Shown here: positions 1 through 14,824 of the stretch, one piece after another
How positions within the stretch are numbered: position 1 is the stretch's first letter
How the letters are laid out: each line of letters opens with the position of its first letter
Assembly: GCA_963573385.1 (NCBI GenBank)
Contig: CAUYLG010034963.1
Coordinates: 41,544 to 105,543, forward strand
Reading direction: 5' to 3'
Origin: Cacajao melanocephalus
Lineage: Eukaryota; Chordata; Mammalia; Primates; Pitheciidae
DNA: 64,000 bases
Program-made: the position numbers and the translations under genes
Notes under the pieces: generated by a model
Told to the model about the DNA's origin: nothing
The model's database searches: none
Seen by the model: the letters and a program-made list of their open reading frames with translations, nothing else

Positions 1-83
1 TGTAGAGGTGTTTGTTGTTGGCTTCGTGTTACCCAGTGCTGAGACAGACCTCTGCATCCCAAACTCAGGATCTGGATGGCTAG
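1..83 (+). CDS. SV2C: SV2C exon, 3' end only (TM1 end and first luminal loop)
   Basis: This is the 3' part of a coding exon that begins before the window. Read from base 2 (GTA GAG GTG ...) it gives VEVFVVGFVLPSAETD followed by LCIPNSGSGWL, then the first base of a Gly codon. I recognise this as SV2C, a synaptic vesicle membrane glycoprotein of the major facilitator fold that modulates regulated neurotransmitter release. The segment is the end of transmembrane helix 1 and the short luminal loop before helix 2. The frame stays open past base 83, but the downstream residues lose all SV2 similarity exactly at a CTAG|GTGAGT donor, so the exon ends at 83. The interrupted codon (G) is completed by GC at 60977. 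SV2A and SV2B differ clearly in this loop, so the paralogue call is firm. Confidence 0.93.
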
Positions 84-90
84 GTGAGTG
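84..90 (+). promoter_or_regulatory. SV2C: 5' splice site (donor) of the long SV2C intron
   Basis: The sequence TAG|GTGAGTG is a near-consensus U1 donor at exactly the point where SV2 similarity stops. It leaves one base of a Gly codon in the upstream exon, making a phase 1 intron that matches the acceptor at 60976/60977. Confidence 0.92.
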
Positions 91-2590
91 TGTGGTATCA
101 TTGAGACCAACTCTGAAACTGGCTTATTTGTTAAGCACAGTTAGCAACATAGAGAATAAATACTTTTCATCTAGAACACTGCATTTTTTTCTAACAAATT
201 TTTTATTACAAAAAAGATTAAGCATGCAAAAGAATCAAAGTATTTGTGCAGTGAACACCTGTGTATACCCACCACCTAGATTCTGTAGTTAACATTTACT
301 ATATTTTATCATCTATCCATTCAATTTATTTTTATGCATTTCAAAGTAAGTTAGAGTGTGTTTTAACCTGTATTTTTATCATTGTTGCATTGGTTTCTCC
401 TTTATTAAGTTCTGAAGCTACTCCCTTGGAAGTTAATAATGCTGTTATATTCAACACAGCATTATTTCTGAATACAGAGATTAGTTCTATGAAACTCTGA
501 CAAATGTGATTTCAAATTTTATGTGAATATGGTAGTTTAAATATTTTAAGACCCTGATAACTTTAATTTTTTCTATTATCTATGTGTATGTTTGCTTAGA
601 TTTTCAATCAGCCTTATTCATAGAATTTTCTATAGTTGATTTTTTATTCTTTTTCAATGTGCATAACTTTGTGCCCAGACTAGAAAAACTTCATTTCTTT
701 ATATACTTTAAATCATATAAATATTTACATTATGTGTGTTAAAAATAATATGACCTCTCTAGAAAATGTCTATACAGAAGAATTGATTTTTGTTTTGAAG
801 TTACCGTGCACTCAGGTTCATATTTTTACAAAGCTGTAGTTAACACTATCTGAGTTTGTGCAAGGGAAAATAAGTAGGCAAGAAGCACGCATGCAGTGAA
901 ATATTCCCCCAGCAGTTTAAGGATCCACTGCAAACACTTGGTGTAGAAAATCAGGAGAATGTCCAAACTGCTCTTGCAAATCCTGCCTCAGAAAACATGC
1001 TTATGTGTCCATTAAATCTATGTGTTTCAGAGTCTGTGAAAGAAAGTAAGAATACTTAGGATCTATGTTTCCATGGGACTTCTTTAAACTAAAGCTTCAA
1101 AAACAAAAGTATACAATTCTTTTTGTGGAAACCTAGTAACTTTATTAAGTAATGTTATTATCATTGATGCTGAGAAATTTTCTGGCTGATTAAAATTAAA
1201 TGCCATATCCCAACTTGCTCTATGACAACACAAGAGAGACAATCATGAGTGAGAAAACGATATACATCTTTTTATTCCTTTAACGCTTGTTTCTTTTATA
1301 TGACCCACTCCTAGTATTTGTTTCTTTATGCTTAGCTAAAAGAAATGGATCCATGAAAGTAGATTGTGTAGGTTGAAGGCGTGGGAGTCAGGAGCATATT
1401 TTGCATATTTTGCTGGTACTCTCATTTGTGTGTTCCACTATCAAATGCAGACATCACCATGCTTCAGAGGAGGGTCCTTGGTCATTCGTCAAATTGACTA
1501 TCTCAGCAGATCGGTTTTGCATCTAGGTCTGTATTTCATTTTTGTTTTTTGCTTTTGGTGAGCAAGTATATCCAACTGTAAGCCTAGACATCAAAATATG
1601 TATTGAGATTTTGCTAAAGGAATATATCAGCAGAATGTATAAAGAAGATAGATTCTTAGAAATATATCCTCACAAATGTTTAATAATTGCCAGCTTACAT
1701 TTAGAATAAAAAATAAAAATATTTTAATGTTATGATCCTACCATTTATACTGGGAACACTACAGAAAAATCTAAGCCCAACTTGCCTGTGTGCCTTTATC
1801 TTCTTGGTGCTGTATGAAAGCACAGTATGACATATGGTTATCTTATTAAACTATCCTCTAAACCCAGAAACCCTGGTGTTGTTACCCACCCCCAGGTGGC
1901 ATTTAGAAGTGTAGATAATGCTGCAGCACAATTGGAGCCCAGATATTCCCATCTGTCCATAAATGTTGCCTGCTTTAGTGAATTAAAAATGTGTCCCCAG
2001 GAGTGTATAGTTTCACTCAATATTGTGAGTCCCCAACAGGAGCATTTTAATGGTTTCATAACTGTGCCTTCAAGACTTGCATTTCAATGATTTTGCCATT
2101 GTAATTTCACTCATAATTGCATTCTTACAGAGTCTTTTTAGACAAGCAGTTAAATTGTTTTGCCATTTTCATTTCATCAAATAATAGCTTTGTAATATAA
2201 TTACTACACTAAGTCATAGCAATAGGAGCAAAATGCAAGAAAGCAGGATGCATGACCCATGTTGGGTGGCATTTTGAGGATATAGATTTGCAAAATAATT
2301 TCTCATTTGCTACTAAGCATTGTGTCATTTTCCTCAAGGACGACCAGGAACAAAAATATGACCCAATTTATGTTTTAATTATTTGGGAGATTGAGCCCCT
2401 CTTTGTGTTTGCTAAAAGATTGACTTAAAGGTAGCTAAGGGCATACAGTGTGTGCCTGTGTGTGTATGGTCTGTGTGTATATATAATACGGTTAATTGGG
2501 CCAGAAGAAGTTAGAGTAAATATTTAATTATCTAATGATCTGCTCTTTGGAAGAACAAGGGCAGTCACTTTAAGATAATCTGTTCTCTAT
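91..2590. other. Unique AT-rich intron sequence
   Basis: I see no repeat family, splice-flanked open frame or RNA gene here. Short frames of 65-94 codons on both strands have no recognisable similarity and look like chance openings in AT-rich DNA. Confidence 0.6.
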
Positions 2591-2594
2591 TGCT

Positions 2595-2950
2595 AAAGTC
2601 TATCTATTAAGCACTTATTGTATGTAAAGCACAGTATTTTCACAAGAATAATAGGACAAAAAAAAGAGAGACAAGGTTTCTCTATCCAAGGAAGTTATAG
2701 TCTAATATGGAGAAATCACAAATGGGTAGATTGCCAGTGTAGATACCCAGTATCAGTAGCCGTAAGACAAATGTAAATAAAGAGACTTGGAGCAGGGAGA
2801 ACATGTTACAGGGTAAGGCCCTGCCTAAAGCATGGAGAGAAGAAATGGATTTCAGAGCTGCTCCAGAGGTAGAGTCAGCAAAGACTTGCTCACTGATTAG
2901 CTTGGGGTGGGGAGGAGGGGACTGATTAATGAAATAATGGCAGTTCATTA
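2595..2950 (+). repeat. Ancient mammalian interspersed repeat fragment, family not assigned
   Basis: The block opens with a decayed 'ttaagcacttattgtatg' motif, a variant of the common 'tttattgagcacctactatg' start, followed by purine-rich text typical of this old repeat. The same kind of text recurs near 8065, 18226 and 20730. I recognise the pattern but cannot name the family reliably. Confidence 0.4.
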
Positions 2951-4433
2951 AATTAAGTACGGCAGAGTATAGATTTTAGCAGGAGAGAGAAAGATGAAAA
3001 TGTTTGGTTTGAGACCCTCTCATTCTGAGGTCCTTGGGGACAATCATAGAGGAGCGCCAATGGGCTATTCCCGACACGAGCTGAAATGCCCAGAGACTTG
3101 GAAGCCGTCTTGTTTAAGACAACACTGCCAATGACCTTAACCAGGGAGAGAATGGTTTCCTGCTGAATACTATTTATGGAGCTGGGGGTGGAGGAGGAAT
3201 CATTAGGAGGCAAAGGAGAAGCCAGAGAAAGAGGAGCAGTTAGGATAAAGGGAGGTCTGGAAGTTGCTGGAAGAAGGAAGGGATGTATAGCTTTCAGGTG
3301 CTGCAGTCTCGCAGTAGAGGCTAAAACCTCTCAGCCTCTCAGTCTCTCAGGCCTGGCAATTAAAAGTTATTGGCTGCTGCAGACAGCTCTTAAGATGAAC
3401 ACAGCACAATAAACACAATGAGCCAGACTAGGAAGGTTTTAAGCCTTTGTATTGAGTGAAGTGAAAATGTGTCCTCCGGATTTCCAGCCCCTGGTCACCA
3501 GGCAGAGATTTACAGGACATCAGGCATTCCTCCCTCCCATTTGCTGTGGCTTAGAATGGATGCTGTGGAAGTGAGCACTCTCGGGCCACAGCTGACTTAG
3601 TTTCTGTCCAGTGGTTGTCGAGGGGGGCAGGGTTGGTTCTAAGATTACCCACAGGCAGGAAGGATGTGCAACCATTTTCAGCTCAGCCCTACTCTGACTC
3701 TAGCCTATTAGAGCAGAACAAACAGCGTGCTGGCGCCTCTTCCTTTGCATTAGAGGGATTGGCCTCCCGCTCACTGGCTTATTTCCTTCTAAGACCCACC
3801 CAGTGAAGCAGAGAAATTAATAATTATTGATTCAACTGCTTTATTGCTGAGGGTTACAAAGATGAGTGATATTTAGGAACTAAAATATTATCACAGCCAG
3901 GTGTTGACTAATACAAAATGGATGAAAAGCAACCTATTCTAACCCAAAATGTACTTTAATAACTAAACCTGAACTAACTAATAGTGAAGCATCCTGTTTT
4001 TCTTTTATCCTTTTCAGAGCAAATATCAACTGCTACCCCTAATTCCCATATGTGTTGGTAGTTTTCAGGACAGGAGTTTTAGTGCATAATTGAGACAGGG
4101 CCAGATTGCTTTGGGAAGAAACGTGAATCTTGTTGAGAAAAATGGAGATAGCAAGAACATTTCATTCAATAAGAATTCATTGAGTACCAACTCTGAGGCA
4201 GGCACCCAACAAGGTACATTAAGAGGATATTCTGATTAGTATGTTGTGATCTTTGTCATTCAGGATTTTTTTTTTTTTTACAATGTGACAAATACACTTG
4301 TGAAAAATGTTAGTGCTTTATGGGGTTTTTTCTCTATGACAGAGATATTGAATAAAATGCTGTAGGATTGCCGAGGAGGGAACGACTACGTTTGCCTTTG
4401 GGAACTGATGAAAACCCATCTAGGAATGACATT
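2951..4433. other. Unique intron sequence with a strong acceptor-like motif near 4017
   Basis: No gene is visible. A CTAAC branch-point-like motif (3974-3978), a long pyrimidine tract and TTTTCAG ending at 4017 form an unusually good decoy 3' splice site, discussed under findings. A degraded 'attcattgagtaccaactc' motif near 4170 may be another old repeat scrap. Confidence 0.5.
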
Positions 4434-4556
4434 TAAACAGGGTTTTGAACCATGGTACATGTATACCTATGTAACAAACCTGCACATTCTGCAAATGTAT
4501 CTCAGAACTGAAAAAATTTAAAAATAAATAAATAAATAGTATAAACAGGGTTTTGA
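4434..4556 (+). mobile_element. 93-bp 5'-truncated L1 3' end with exact target-site duplication
   Basis: Bases 4449-4541 match the extreme 3' end of primate L1 (the 'tgtaacaaacctgcaca' region and an A-rich tail with TAAA units). They sit between perfect 15-bp direct repeats, 'taaacagggttttga', at 4434-4448 and 4542-4556. This is a classic target-primed insertion, heavily truncated and in the same orientation as SV2C. Confidence 0.88.
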
Positions 4557-5345
4557 GAGCTGAGTAAGAGTTTACCAGGTAGATAAGAGGAAGAATGGCA
4601 CTTCAGGAAGATGTTATAATTGCCCAGTAGCCTGGGGTTTGTAGGCAATTATGTGAACTTATGTGTGACAGAGGTAGTAGTGTTGCAGCTGACAGGTCAT
4701 GCTGTGGATATATTGTGAAAGACCTTAATGCCAAGATGGGGGTTGGATTTTATCATTAAATCATTAGACCTGTGTTTTAGAAAGCTACCTCTGGCAGCAG
4801 TATGGAGAAAGGATTAGATGGGAGAGAGACTTAAAATGTCAAATGGACATGGACTTTAAGCCACTTATTTGTGTGACCATTTGCAAGTAATTAAAATTTC
4901 TCTGTGCCTCAGTTTTCATATCTGTACATTGGCAATAAGAATACCCCAATTAGATTGGGAGACTTAAATGAGATAATGTATGTATAGCTCTTAGCAAAGC
5001 ATCGACTATATAGAAAACACTAATAAATGATAGCTGCCATAATAATTAACAGAAGTGTGAATATCTGGAGGCCCAGGCAAAACATGACAAAATCCCAAAC
5101 TGTATCAGTTAATAGGGTGAGAGAGGCATCAGAATTGGAAGCATTTCTGGAAGAGAAATGGAAAAATTTTATGAATGAGAAAGATAAGTAGGTAGTTGAG
5201 GATGATAGCCACAGGATTAGGCAGGTACATGGGAGGCAGAGCAGATGGAGAGGCTGATGAAGTCTATTTTGGAGGGTGTTAGTCTGCTAGGTAGACTGAA
5301 AAGGGAGGTTTAACCAGAGAACACAGCTAAACAAGAGGCAGGCAA
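4557..5345 (+). repeat. Ancient interspersed repeat interrupted by a MIR
   Basis: Text such as 'aaagaccttaatgccaagat' and 'tctggcagcagtatggaga' belongs to an old mammalian repeat seen again at 18.2-19.3 kb. I do not name the family. The MIR listed separately at 4850-5042 splits it, so the MIR arrived later. Confidence 0.45.
4850..5042 (+). repeat. MIR SINE
   Basis: The order of motifs follows MIR: a decayed 'tgtgtgacc...caag' stretch, 'ctctgtgcctcagtttt', 'atctgtacattggc', then 'aatgagataatgtatgtat' and 'actaataaatg'. It is tRNA-derived, ancient, and on the sense strand. Confidence 0.75.
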
Positions 5346-6404
5346 TGACTAATGAAGATATCAGACAGCTTAGCAAGGGGTTAGAGAGTCTTCTGGCCCC
5401 AAAATAGCTAACAACCAGAAGTAAATTCCTCTGCATGACACTTTTAGATTTTGTAATTTCTAAAAAAAATATTCTTAATACTGTCCTCTTTAAAGCTCCC
5501 CTTTCTCTTCAGAGCCAGTGGACATATTTAAAATTTGGTCTATATGCTCCTCCAGACGTGCTAATTAGATGCGCTTGTTCTATGGAGTCCTCTTTGGAGG
5601 TGCAGTGGGAGTGGGGAGGAGTGGTGACGGACACCTTCTGGCATCCCTTCCCTCTGCTTCATCAGAGCAGGCTCAGATTCACCATTTATGTGCGTAAAGG
5701 ATTCCATAGCTAAACAACAAAATATTTTAACATCTTATCTGGAATATCAGCAACTTCAGCTATCATACTGGTGTTACAGGTTCAGCGTTGATGAAGTAGT
5801 GTTATGAAGTAGCCAGGATGTGTGGGGCATGGCCCAAGGCCCTGAAAGAAAGATTGAGATGAAAAAGGTTTGGCTTCTATTACCAGGGGGAATCATGATA
5901 TTTCCCAGCTGTTGGTTCCTTAGTGATTTAGGCAAATGCTGTCATTTTAAAGATGAAGATAGGAGACCTAGAGAGTTCAGTTGACTTGCCTGATCTGTAG
6001 CTGGGTATTAGCTGAGGCAGACTCTGGAATACATATACCAACTCTTAATCCTGTGTTCCTTTCCAGTTCCCTAACATTTTCAATTAAAGCCCTTTTAATG
6101 GGCTCTCCATTCCTGGTGAAAACACACCACTCTGGTACGTCAAGCAACATAAAGTTCATCTGGAAATTCACTTTTTGCTTGTGAAGTCTGATTGAGTAGT
6201 CACCTGTTGAACTTGTACATTTTTCTCTGCTTTCCAAAACCTTAATAGATCACCTGTTTTTTTTGTAATTATAAACTGTACATAATGGCAAATATATGGT
6301 CACAAATGAGAAATTTGATTGCCTTGGAGAATTAACCTATAAAATGAGCCCATAGTGCAAAGTCATCTTAAAGAGGCAGAGTCACAGAAAAAATAAAGAA
6401 AGGG
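5346..6404. other. Unique intron sequence
   Basis: Nothing recognisable. The overlapping 86- and 67-codon frames on opposite strands near 6.0-6.2 kb have no family resemblance. Confidence 0.5.
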
Positions 6405-6523
6405 AATGTAAGTCTCATGGGAACCAGGGATTTTGTCTGTTGTTCCCTACTGTATCCTCCTGCCCAGACCAGTGGGTGGTACATAATAAGATCTCAACAA
6501 ATATTTGTTGAATGAATGAATAA
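6405..6523 (+). repeat. LINE-2 (L2) 3' end
   Basis: The segment closes with 'ggtacataataagatctcaa' then 'caaatatttgttgaatgaat', the standard 3' end of L2, preceded by the usual 'gtctgttgttccctactgta' text. Sense orientation. Confidence 0.7.
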
Positions 6524-7221
6524 GTCTCTGAGATCTTTAACACTTTGAAAACTGACTGAAGATATGAACATATCTAAAGGAAGAATGTATTATTTTGAAT
6601 TGAAACTCGGTAGAGGAAGAATACCAAAGAGAAAGTCATACATGCAGATGTCAGCAGTGCCCTTCCAAATAGTGCTCAGGGTTGAGGTGCCCTGATCTAA
6701 AGATTTAGCCTATCTATTTTGGGGCCACATATATCCCTATTGTAGGGAAAGATGCATTAGGCATCCTTGGCCTGGAATTAGTGAAGACATGACTCCTGCA
6801 GCAAAGACCTCTCATTCTCATTCCATGTTCCAAAGCAACTTGAGGATTTCAAATTCAGCTTTCTCTAGAGCTTGCCCATCAGAAATATGCTGGCCAAAGA
6901 ATGCCAGTTTTCTTGGGAGTTCCGTTTTTTATTTTACTTGGCCAACTGGCATTCTGTTTTTTTCTATCAGTCGTGGTGAGCTTGGCCATTGGGAGTCTGC
7001 TTCTGAGAGAGATCTGTCCTTAGTGTGCTGACATATCGGGTTTCTGAACATACAAGACCAGGTCCAAACCAGTCTTGCAACCTGGGAGGCCTACTTGGGT
7101 ATTCACATAAGTTTCCTAGAAAAATATTCCAACTTCATAGATACTATGAAGTTTATTTTTTCTGCTACTCTGCCTCTTTAAGATGATTTTGCACTAAGGG
7201 CTAAGTTTATAGGTTAAAATA

Positions 7222-7740
<519 letters not shown>

Positions 7741-8064
7741 TTTCCTTTAAAACATCTGCCATATTAGCTAGAGTTGATTGGTATATTGGACGAAAACAGA
7801 GATAGACCAATAACATCAAAGGATTAAAAAGACAATGCTTTTACATACAACTGGAATTTTACTTTTTTCCATTTTTATAAACTCTTGAAAGTTTTAAAAA
7901 TATTTCTAAATCATTCTAGAATATAGATATTTACAAATTTGGGATATATTTCTGGATAGAAATAGAGTAGTGGTTTTTGTTTTACTTTGTTTTGCTATCA
8001 GCTGTACAAAGTCAGACTACTTGGTGTTCTTGTATCTTCTATCGGTAGCTGGAATGTCCACTCA

Positions 8065-8150
8065 GCCAAAATTTATTGAGTATCTACTATGTGACAAGCA
8101 CTGTTTAGACTCTAGAAATATAATAGTAAATAAAACAAAATATCTCTAGT
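8065..8150 (+). repeat. Short ancient repeat fragment, family not assigned
   Basis: Contains 'tttattgagtatctactatg' followed by a decayed 'acaagcactgtttagactct', a widespread old mammalian repeat pattern. Confidence 0.4.
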
Positions 8151-8156
8151 AGACCT

Positions 8157-8358
8157 TAAGCATGTTTTCACCCTCTCTTTCTACAGTTTTTGCTTGTATG
8201 CCGGAATTCTTTGCAATATACGTAATTCATTCCCCCCATACCCCTTTGCTTTGTTTGCCACTTCTAGAAAGGGTAGTTTCTTGAGAGAAGACCTGGATAG
8301 TTATGACCTGCACCCTTATTCCTTTAGGGATTAACAAAAGAAGAAATATTCTGTTGGG
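8157..8358 (+). repeat. Local duplication, copy B (no Alu)
   Basis: Partner of the block at 7222-7740. Shares 'gccacttctagaaagggtag' and 'acccttattcctttagggat' exactly with copy A, and retains the uninterrupted site where the Alu sits in copy A. Confidence 0.9.
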
Positions 8359-9437
8359 CTTTTTAGCCACTTTATTGAGATATATCTGGGTCTGAAAACA
8401 ACCAGCTTCAAGCTTCTGAGATTTCCCTTTGCTAGTTTCATCGACTGTTGTTTTCCACAAGACTGCAGGTGGAGTGCAGTGACCGGCTCACAGTGCGTTG
8501 AACCAGTCTTTAGAGTGTGTCTAACCCCTGCTCAGTGCTGCTGGGTAGACGAGCATATCCAAGCTGAGGACAAAGAGCGACACAGAGTTTTTCCTCTTTT
8601 AACTTTATTCCAAATTTTTGATGATGTGGCATCTGATTGTGGCCTAAATGTTGAGAGCCATTAAGCTTTTTTCCCTAAAAGTATACACTGCAGACTTCAG
8701 GATCGGCAGCTCTGTACCCTGCCCAATCTTTTTGTCCTCGGCATCCCTGTCCGTATCTCTCGTGGAACTCTATTCTTTGTTGTGTATGCACCCTCTGGCT
8801 CTGTTTAGCCTCTCAGGCATCACAGTGATCCTAATTGGAATTAAAAAGTTATTGGCTCATAGAGCACATCCTGTCTACCAACACTAGCAAAATCTTATTT
8901 GGATTCATTATTGCAAAATTGGAAAAGAAGATTCAATAATTTATCGCCATTATGGTCCTGGATCTTATTTCCTCTTGTCTTTCAAATTCTCCTGGGAGGA
9001 GAGAGGCTTCTGACATCAGAGCAGAGTTGGACCAAGCAGCCTGAAAAGACTCCTTCATCCAAAGAGTCAGACTGATTTTCACAGGACAGGAAATGAACAA
9101 AAACACCCTGTCTCATTCCTGAAACTTTCCAATAAGTAACATTCTAGGACAGTGAGAATTTGATAGGAAAAAATATCTTTCTGCCACCCTGAGGGTCATT
9201 GAGGGTTTTCCATAACACAGCTCTGAACCTGTGGGCAGATTTCTCTATTCCTGCACTCTGAATTCCTGTATCCCTGTATCCTAGAACCCTCTAGGATGAG
9301 GGTTCTGATAGAAATCCTCACTAACACTGACACTCACCTTACATATATTTATCTAGTCTGGGACTCTACCTAAAGTCACTGGAGAACTTACTGATGTATT
9401 TTCAGGTTGGACAATTTGTTCATGTGGACTTCGCTTT
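8359..9437. other. Unique intron sequence
   Basis: No repeat family or gene is recognised. Short frames of 61-79 codons near 8.5-8.9 kb lack any family signature. Confidence 0.5.

Positions 9438-12407
<2,970 letters not shown>

Positions 12408-12440
<33 letters not shown>
12408..12440. repeat. Mononucleotide run, T33
   Basis: Thirty-three consecutive T bases. It could be the A-tail of an antisense retroposed sequence lying at 12441 onward, but I find no matching target-site duplication and do not recognise that sequence. The run length is likely polymorphic. Confidence 0.95.
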
Positions 12441-12442
<2 letters not shown>

Positions 12443-13779
12443 CAAATCGTGTGTTTAAGTATCTTAAAACATTTGGGGAATTCTGAGAAATGAGGGAATT
12501 TTGAGTTTATAACCCTGCATGTTAATGACCCAGCATGATAGAATTGGAGAGAATGGACCGTCTTTAGCTGAGCCCCAGGCCCATGAGAAGAGCTCACGCA
12601 GAGCAGAACTAAGCTACAGCCACCAGGGATTTTGTGGGGAAGATAACCTCCATGGTGGGAGGGGCCCGTGCAGTTTGCCTCACCATAGCTCCCCTCTCCA
12701 TGAGTACCTGGGAGAGCAATTCTGTTTAGGTACATAGCAGAGGAGCAAGCTCCTAGAGCAAAAGTTAAAGGGGCTGCTCAATGTTCAGTGTGCACTTTGT
12801 GAGGTTAGGCAGGTAAAACATTAAAGTTGGAAGCTGCTCTACTTAGTATGGGATGTCAATAAGGTACTTCAGAGTAGGTACTAGAGCATATCTTTCTTCT
12901 AAGAGACTAAGATTTTGTTGTCATTCAGAGAAACAAGCATTTGTGGAATATTTTTATAGTACTTGAATGGCCAAAGATCAATACACAGAATAAATGATAG
13001 TCCTCGTGGCATTTAGTATTTACATTTAGATAATTATGATGTCCAAAGAGAAGAGAAAGAGATGCTTTAAGTCATTACCAAAAATATCTTAGTCCTTGAG
13101 AGGGATTTGCTGAACCAAAATGAGAATGAAGTCTGTGTGTCCCCTTTTCTGCAAAGAAGCTGACGCCACATGATGCAAAGGCCTGCCCTTAACCCAGTTA
13201 ATATGAACGTGACACGTCACCAAGGAGGGGCGAGAATCGACAGGGAGAGTTCAAGGTTTCAGCTCCCAAGCAAGATCTTTGAGTGGAGGTGGGAGGGGCC
13301 CTTTTACCCTTTCCTAATGACTACATGAAACCAAATCTACCCAAGAGGCCCCTCCTCTCCTCCTGGGAGATGGTGGTGCCATTGTCCAGATAGGTGGGAC
13401 ACATTTGGGAGAGATTTTGGGAACACAGTTTCACCTTCACGTTTAAGAATCCAGTTTACTCCTGTGGCCTTGTTTGAACTCTCCTCCCAAAACTCTTATA
13501 ATAATAATTATATGTTGCCATCCTTGCCTTCTGTAAGCTCATTTCAGTTGGTGTAGAAAAGATATTTCTACTACACACAAACAAAATTCTTCTCCTAGGG
13601 GTTCATGTGGAAATGAACACACAATGTGTTCCACTCCACACGAAAAGCAAGGCTGCTATTTCTGCCGCACAGTGCTTCCTGACAAGGACGAAGCTGAAGT
13701 GTCATGAAGCTACTCACCTGGAGGTGGCATCAGCATCTCCTGCCTCTTAAGTCAAACAGGGCAAGAGCAGCCATGTGGG
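12441..13779. other. Unique intron sequence
   Basis: Nothing assignable. A comparatively GC-rich patch at 13150-13400 includes an ACGTG-A-CACGT inverted repeat at 13207-13217. A 98-codon minus-strand frame at 12439-12735 has no recognisable domain. Confidence 0.5.
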
Positions 13780-14324
13780 TGTTACAGGAAAGGTCCTGAT
13801 CCAGACCCCTAGAGAGGGTTCTTGGATCTCACACAAGTAAGAATTCAGGGCAACTCCACAGTAAAAGCAAGTTTATAAAGAAAGTAAAGGAATAAAAGAA
13901 TAGCTACTCCATAGAGCAGCCCCGAGGGCTTCTGGTTGCCCATTTTTATGGTTATTTCTTGATGATATGCTAAACAAGGGGTGGATTATTCATGCCTCCC
14001 CTTTCTAGACCATGTAGAGTAACTTCCTGACATTGCCATGGCATTTGTAAACTGTCATGGCGCTGGTGGGAGTGTAGCACGGAGGGTGACCAGAGGTCAC
14101 TCTTGTCGCCATCTTGGTTTTGGTGGGTTTTGGCCAGTTTCTTTATTTACTACAACCTGTTTTATCAGCAAGGTCTTTATGACCCGTGTTTTGTGCCGAC
14201 CTCCTGTCTCATCCTGTGTCTTAAAATGCCTTATCCATCTGGGAATGCGGCCCAGTAGATCTCAACCTCATTTTACCCAGCTCCTATTCGACACTGAGTT
14301 GCTCTGTTTCAAACACCTCTGACA
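13780..14324 (-). mobile_element. Solo LTR, ERV1-like, antisense to SV2C
   Basis: A 545-bp block begins TGTTACAGG and ends CTCTGACA on the + strand, with retroviral-type TG...CA ends. It is flanked by the 4-bp direct repeat TGGG at 13776-13779 and 14325-14328, the size made by ERV1-class integrases. Text such as 'gtttataaagaaagtaaagg' and 'cgccatcttggttttggtgg' is the reverse complement of a familiar ERV1 LTR. No internal viral genes remain, so it is the product of LTR-LTR recombination. Subfamily not assigned. Confidence 0.82.
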
Positions 14325-14454
14325 TGGGGGCTACCGACATCAGGACTGGAAAGAAGGATAATAAAGGAACCAGATAAAAGAAACAAAAGCAAAAGAAAAC
14401 AGAAATACCAAATGAAAAATCACAAAAGTTTTAAAAAGGAAAAAATTAAGTGCT

Positions 14455-14820
14455 GACTAATGCCACAACATGGATGAAACTGGAAAACATGGCATTAAGT
14501 GAAATGCAGCAGACACAAAGGGACAAATATTGTCTATGAATTATCTAGAATGGGCAAACTCATGGAGATGGACAGTGGATTTGAATTACCAGGGACTCTT
14601 GTAGAATTACCCAGGGCTCCACCTAAGAGAGAGGGGAATGGAAAGGTACAATGAGAACAGCTATAGGTTTAGGGTGATGAAGAAGTTTTGGACGTAGATA
14701 ATGGTGATGATTGACAACAATGTGATTGTAACCAATACCATTGAATTGTACACTAAAAATAATTAGAATGGAAAATTTTATATGCTACATAAATGTTAAC
14801 ACAATACAAAAAGAAAAACT
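14455..14820 (+). mobile_element. L1 (L1M-type) 3' end, sense
   Basis: Recognisable L1 text in order: 'acaacatggatgaaactgga', a decayed 'aagtgaaatgcagcagacac', 'gaattgtacactaaaaataa', then an A-rich end. This is the C-terminal ORF2/3' UTR portion of an old L1; no open ORF2 survives. Confidence 0.75.
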
Positions 14821-14824
14821 TAGA

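Noticed and set aside
8..292. 94-codon open frame starting at GTG
   Set aside because: Only the first 76 bases are SV2C coding; the rest is read-through past the donor at 84.
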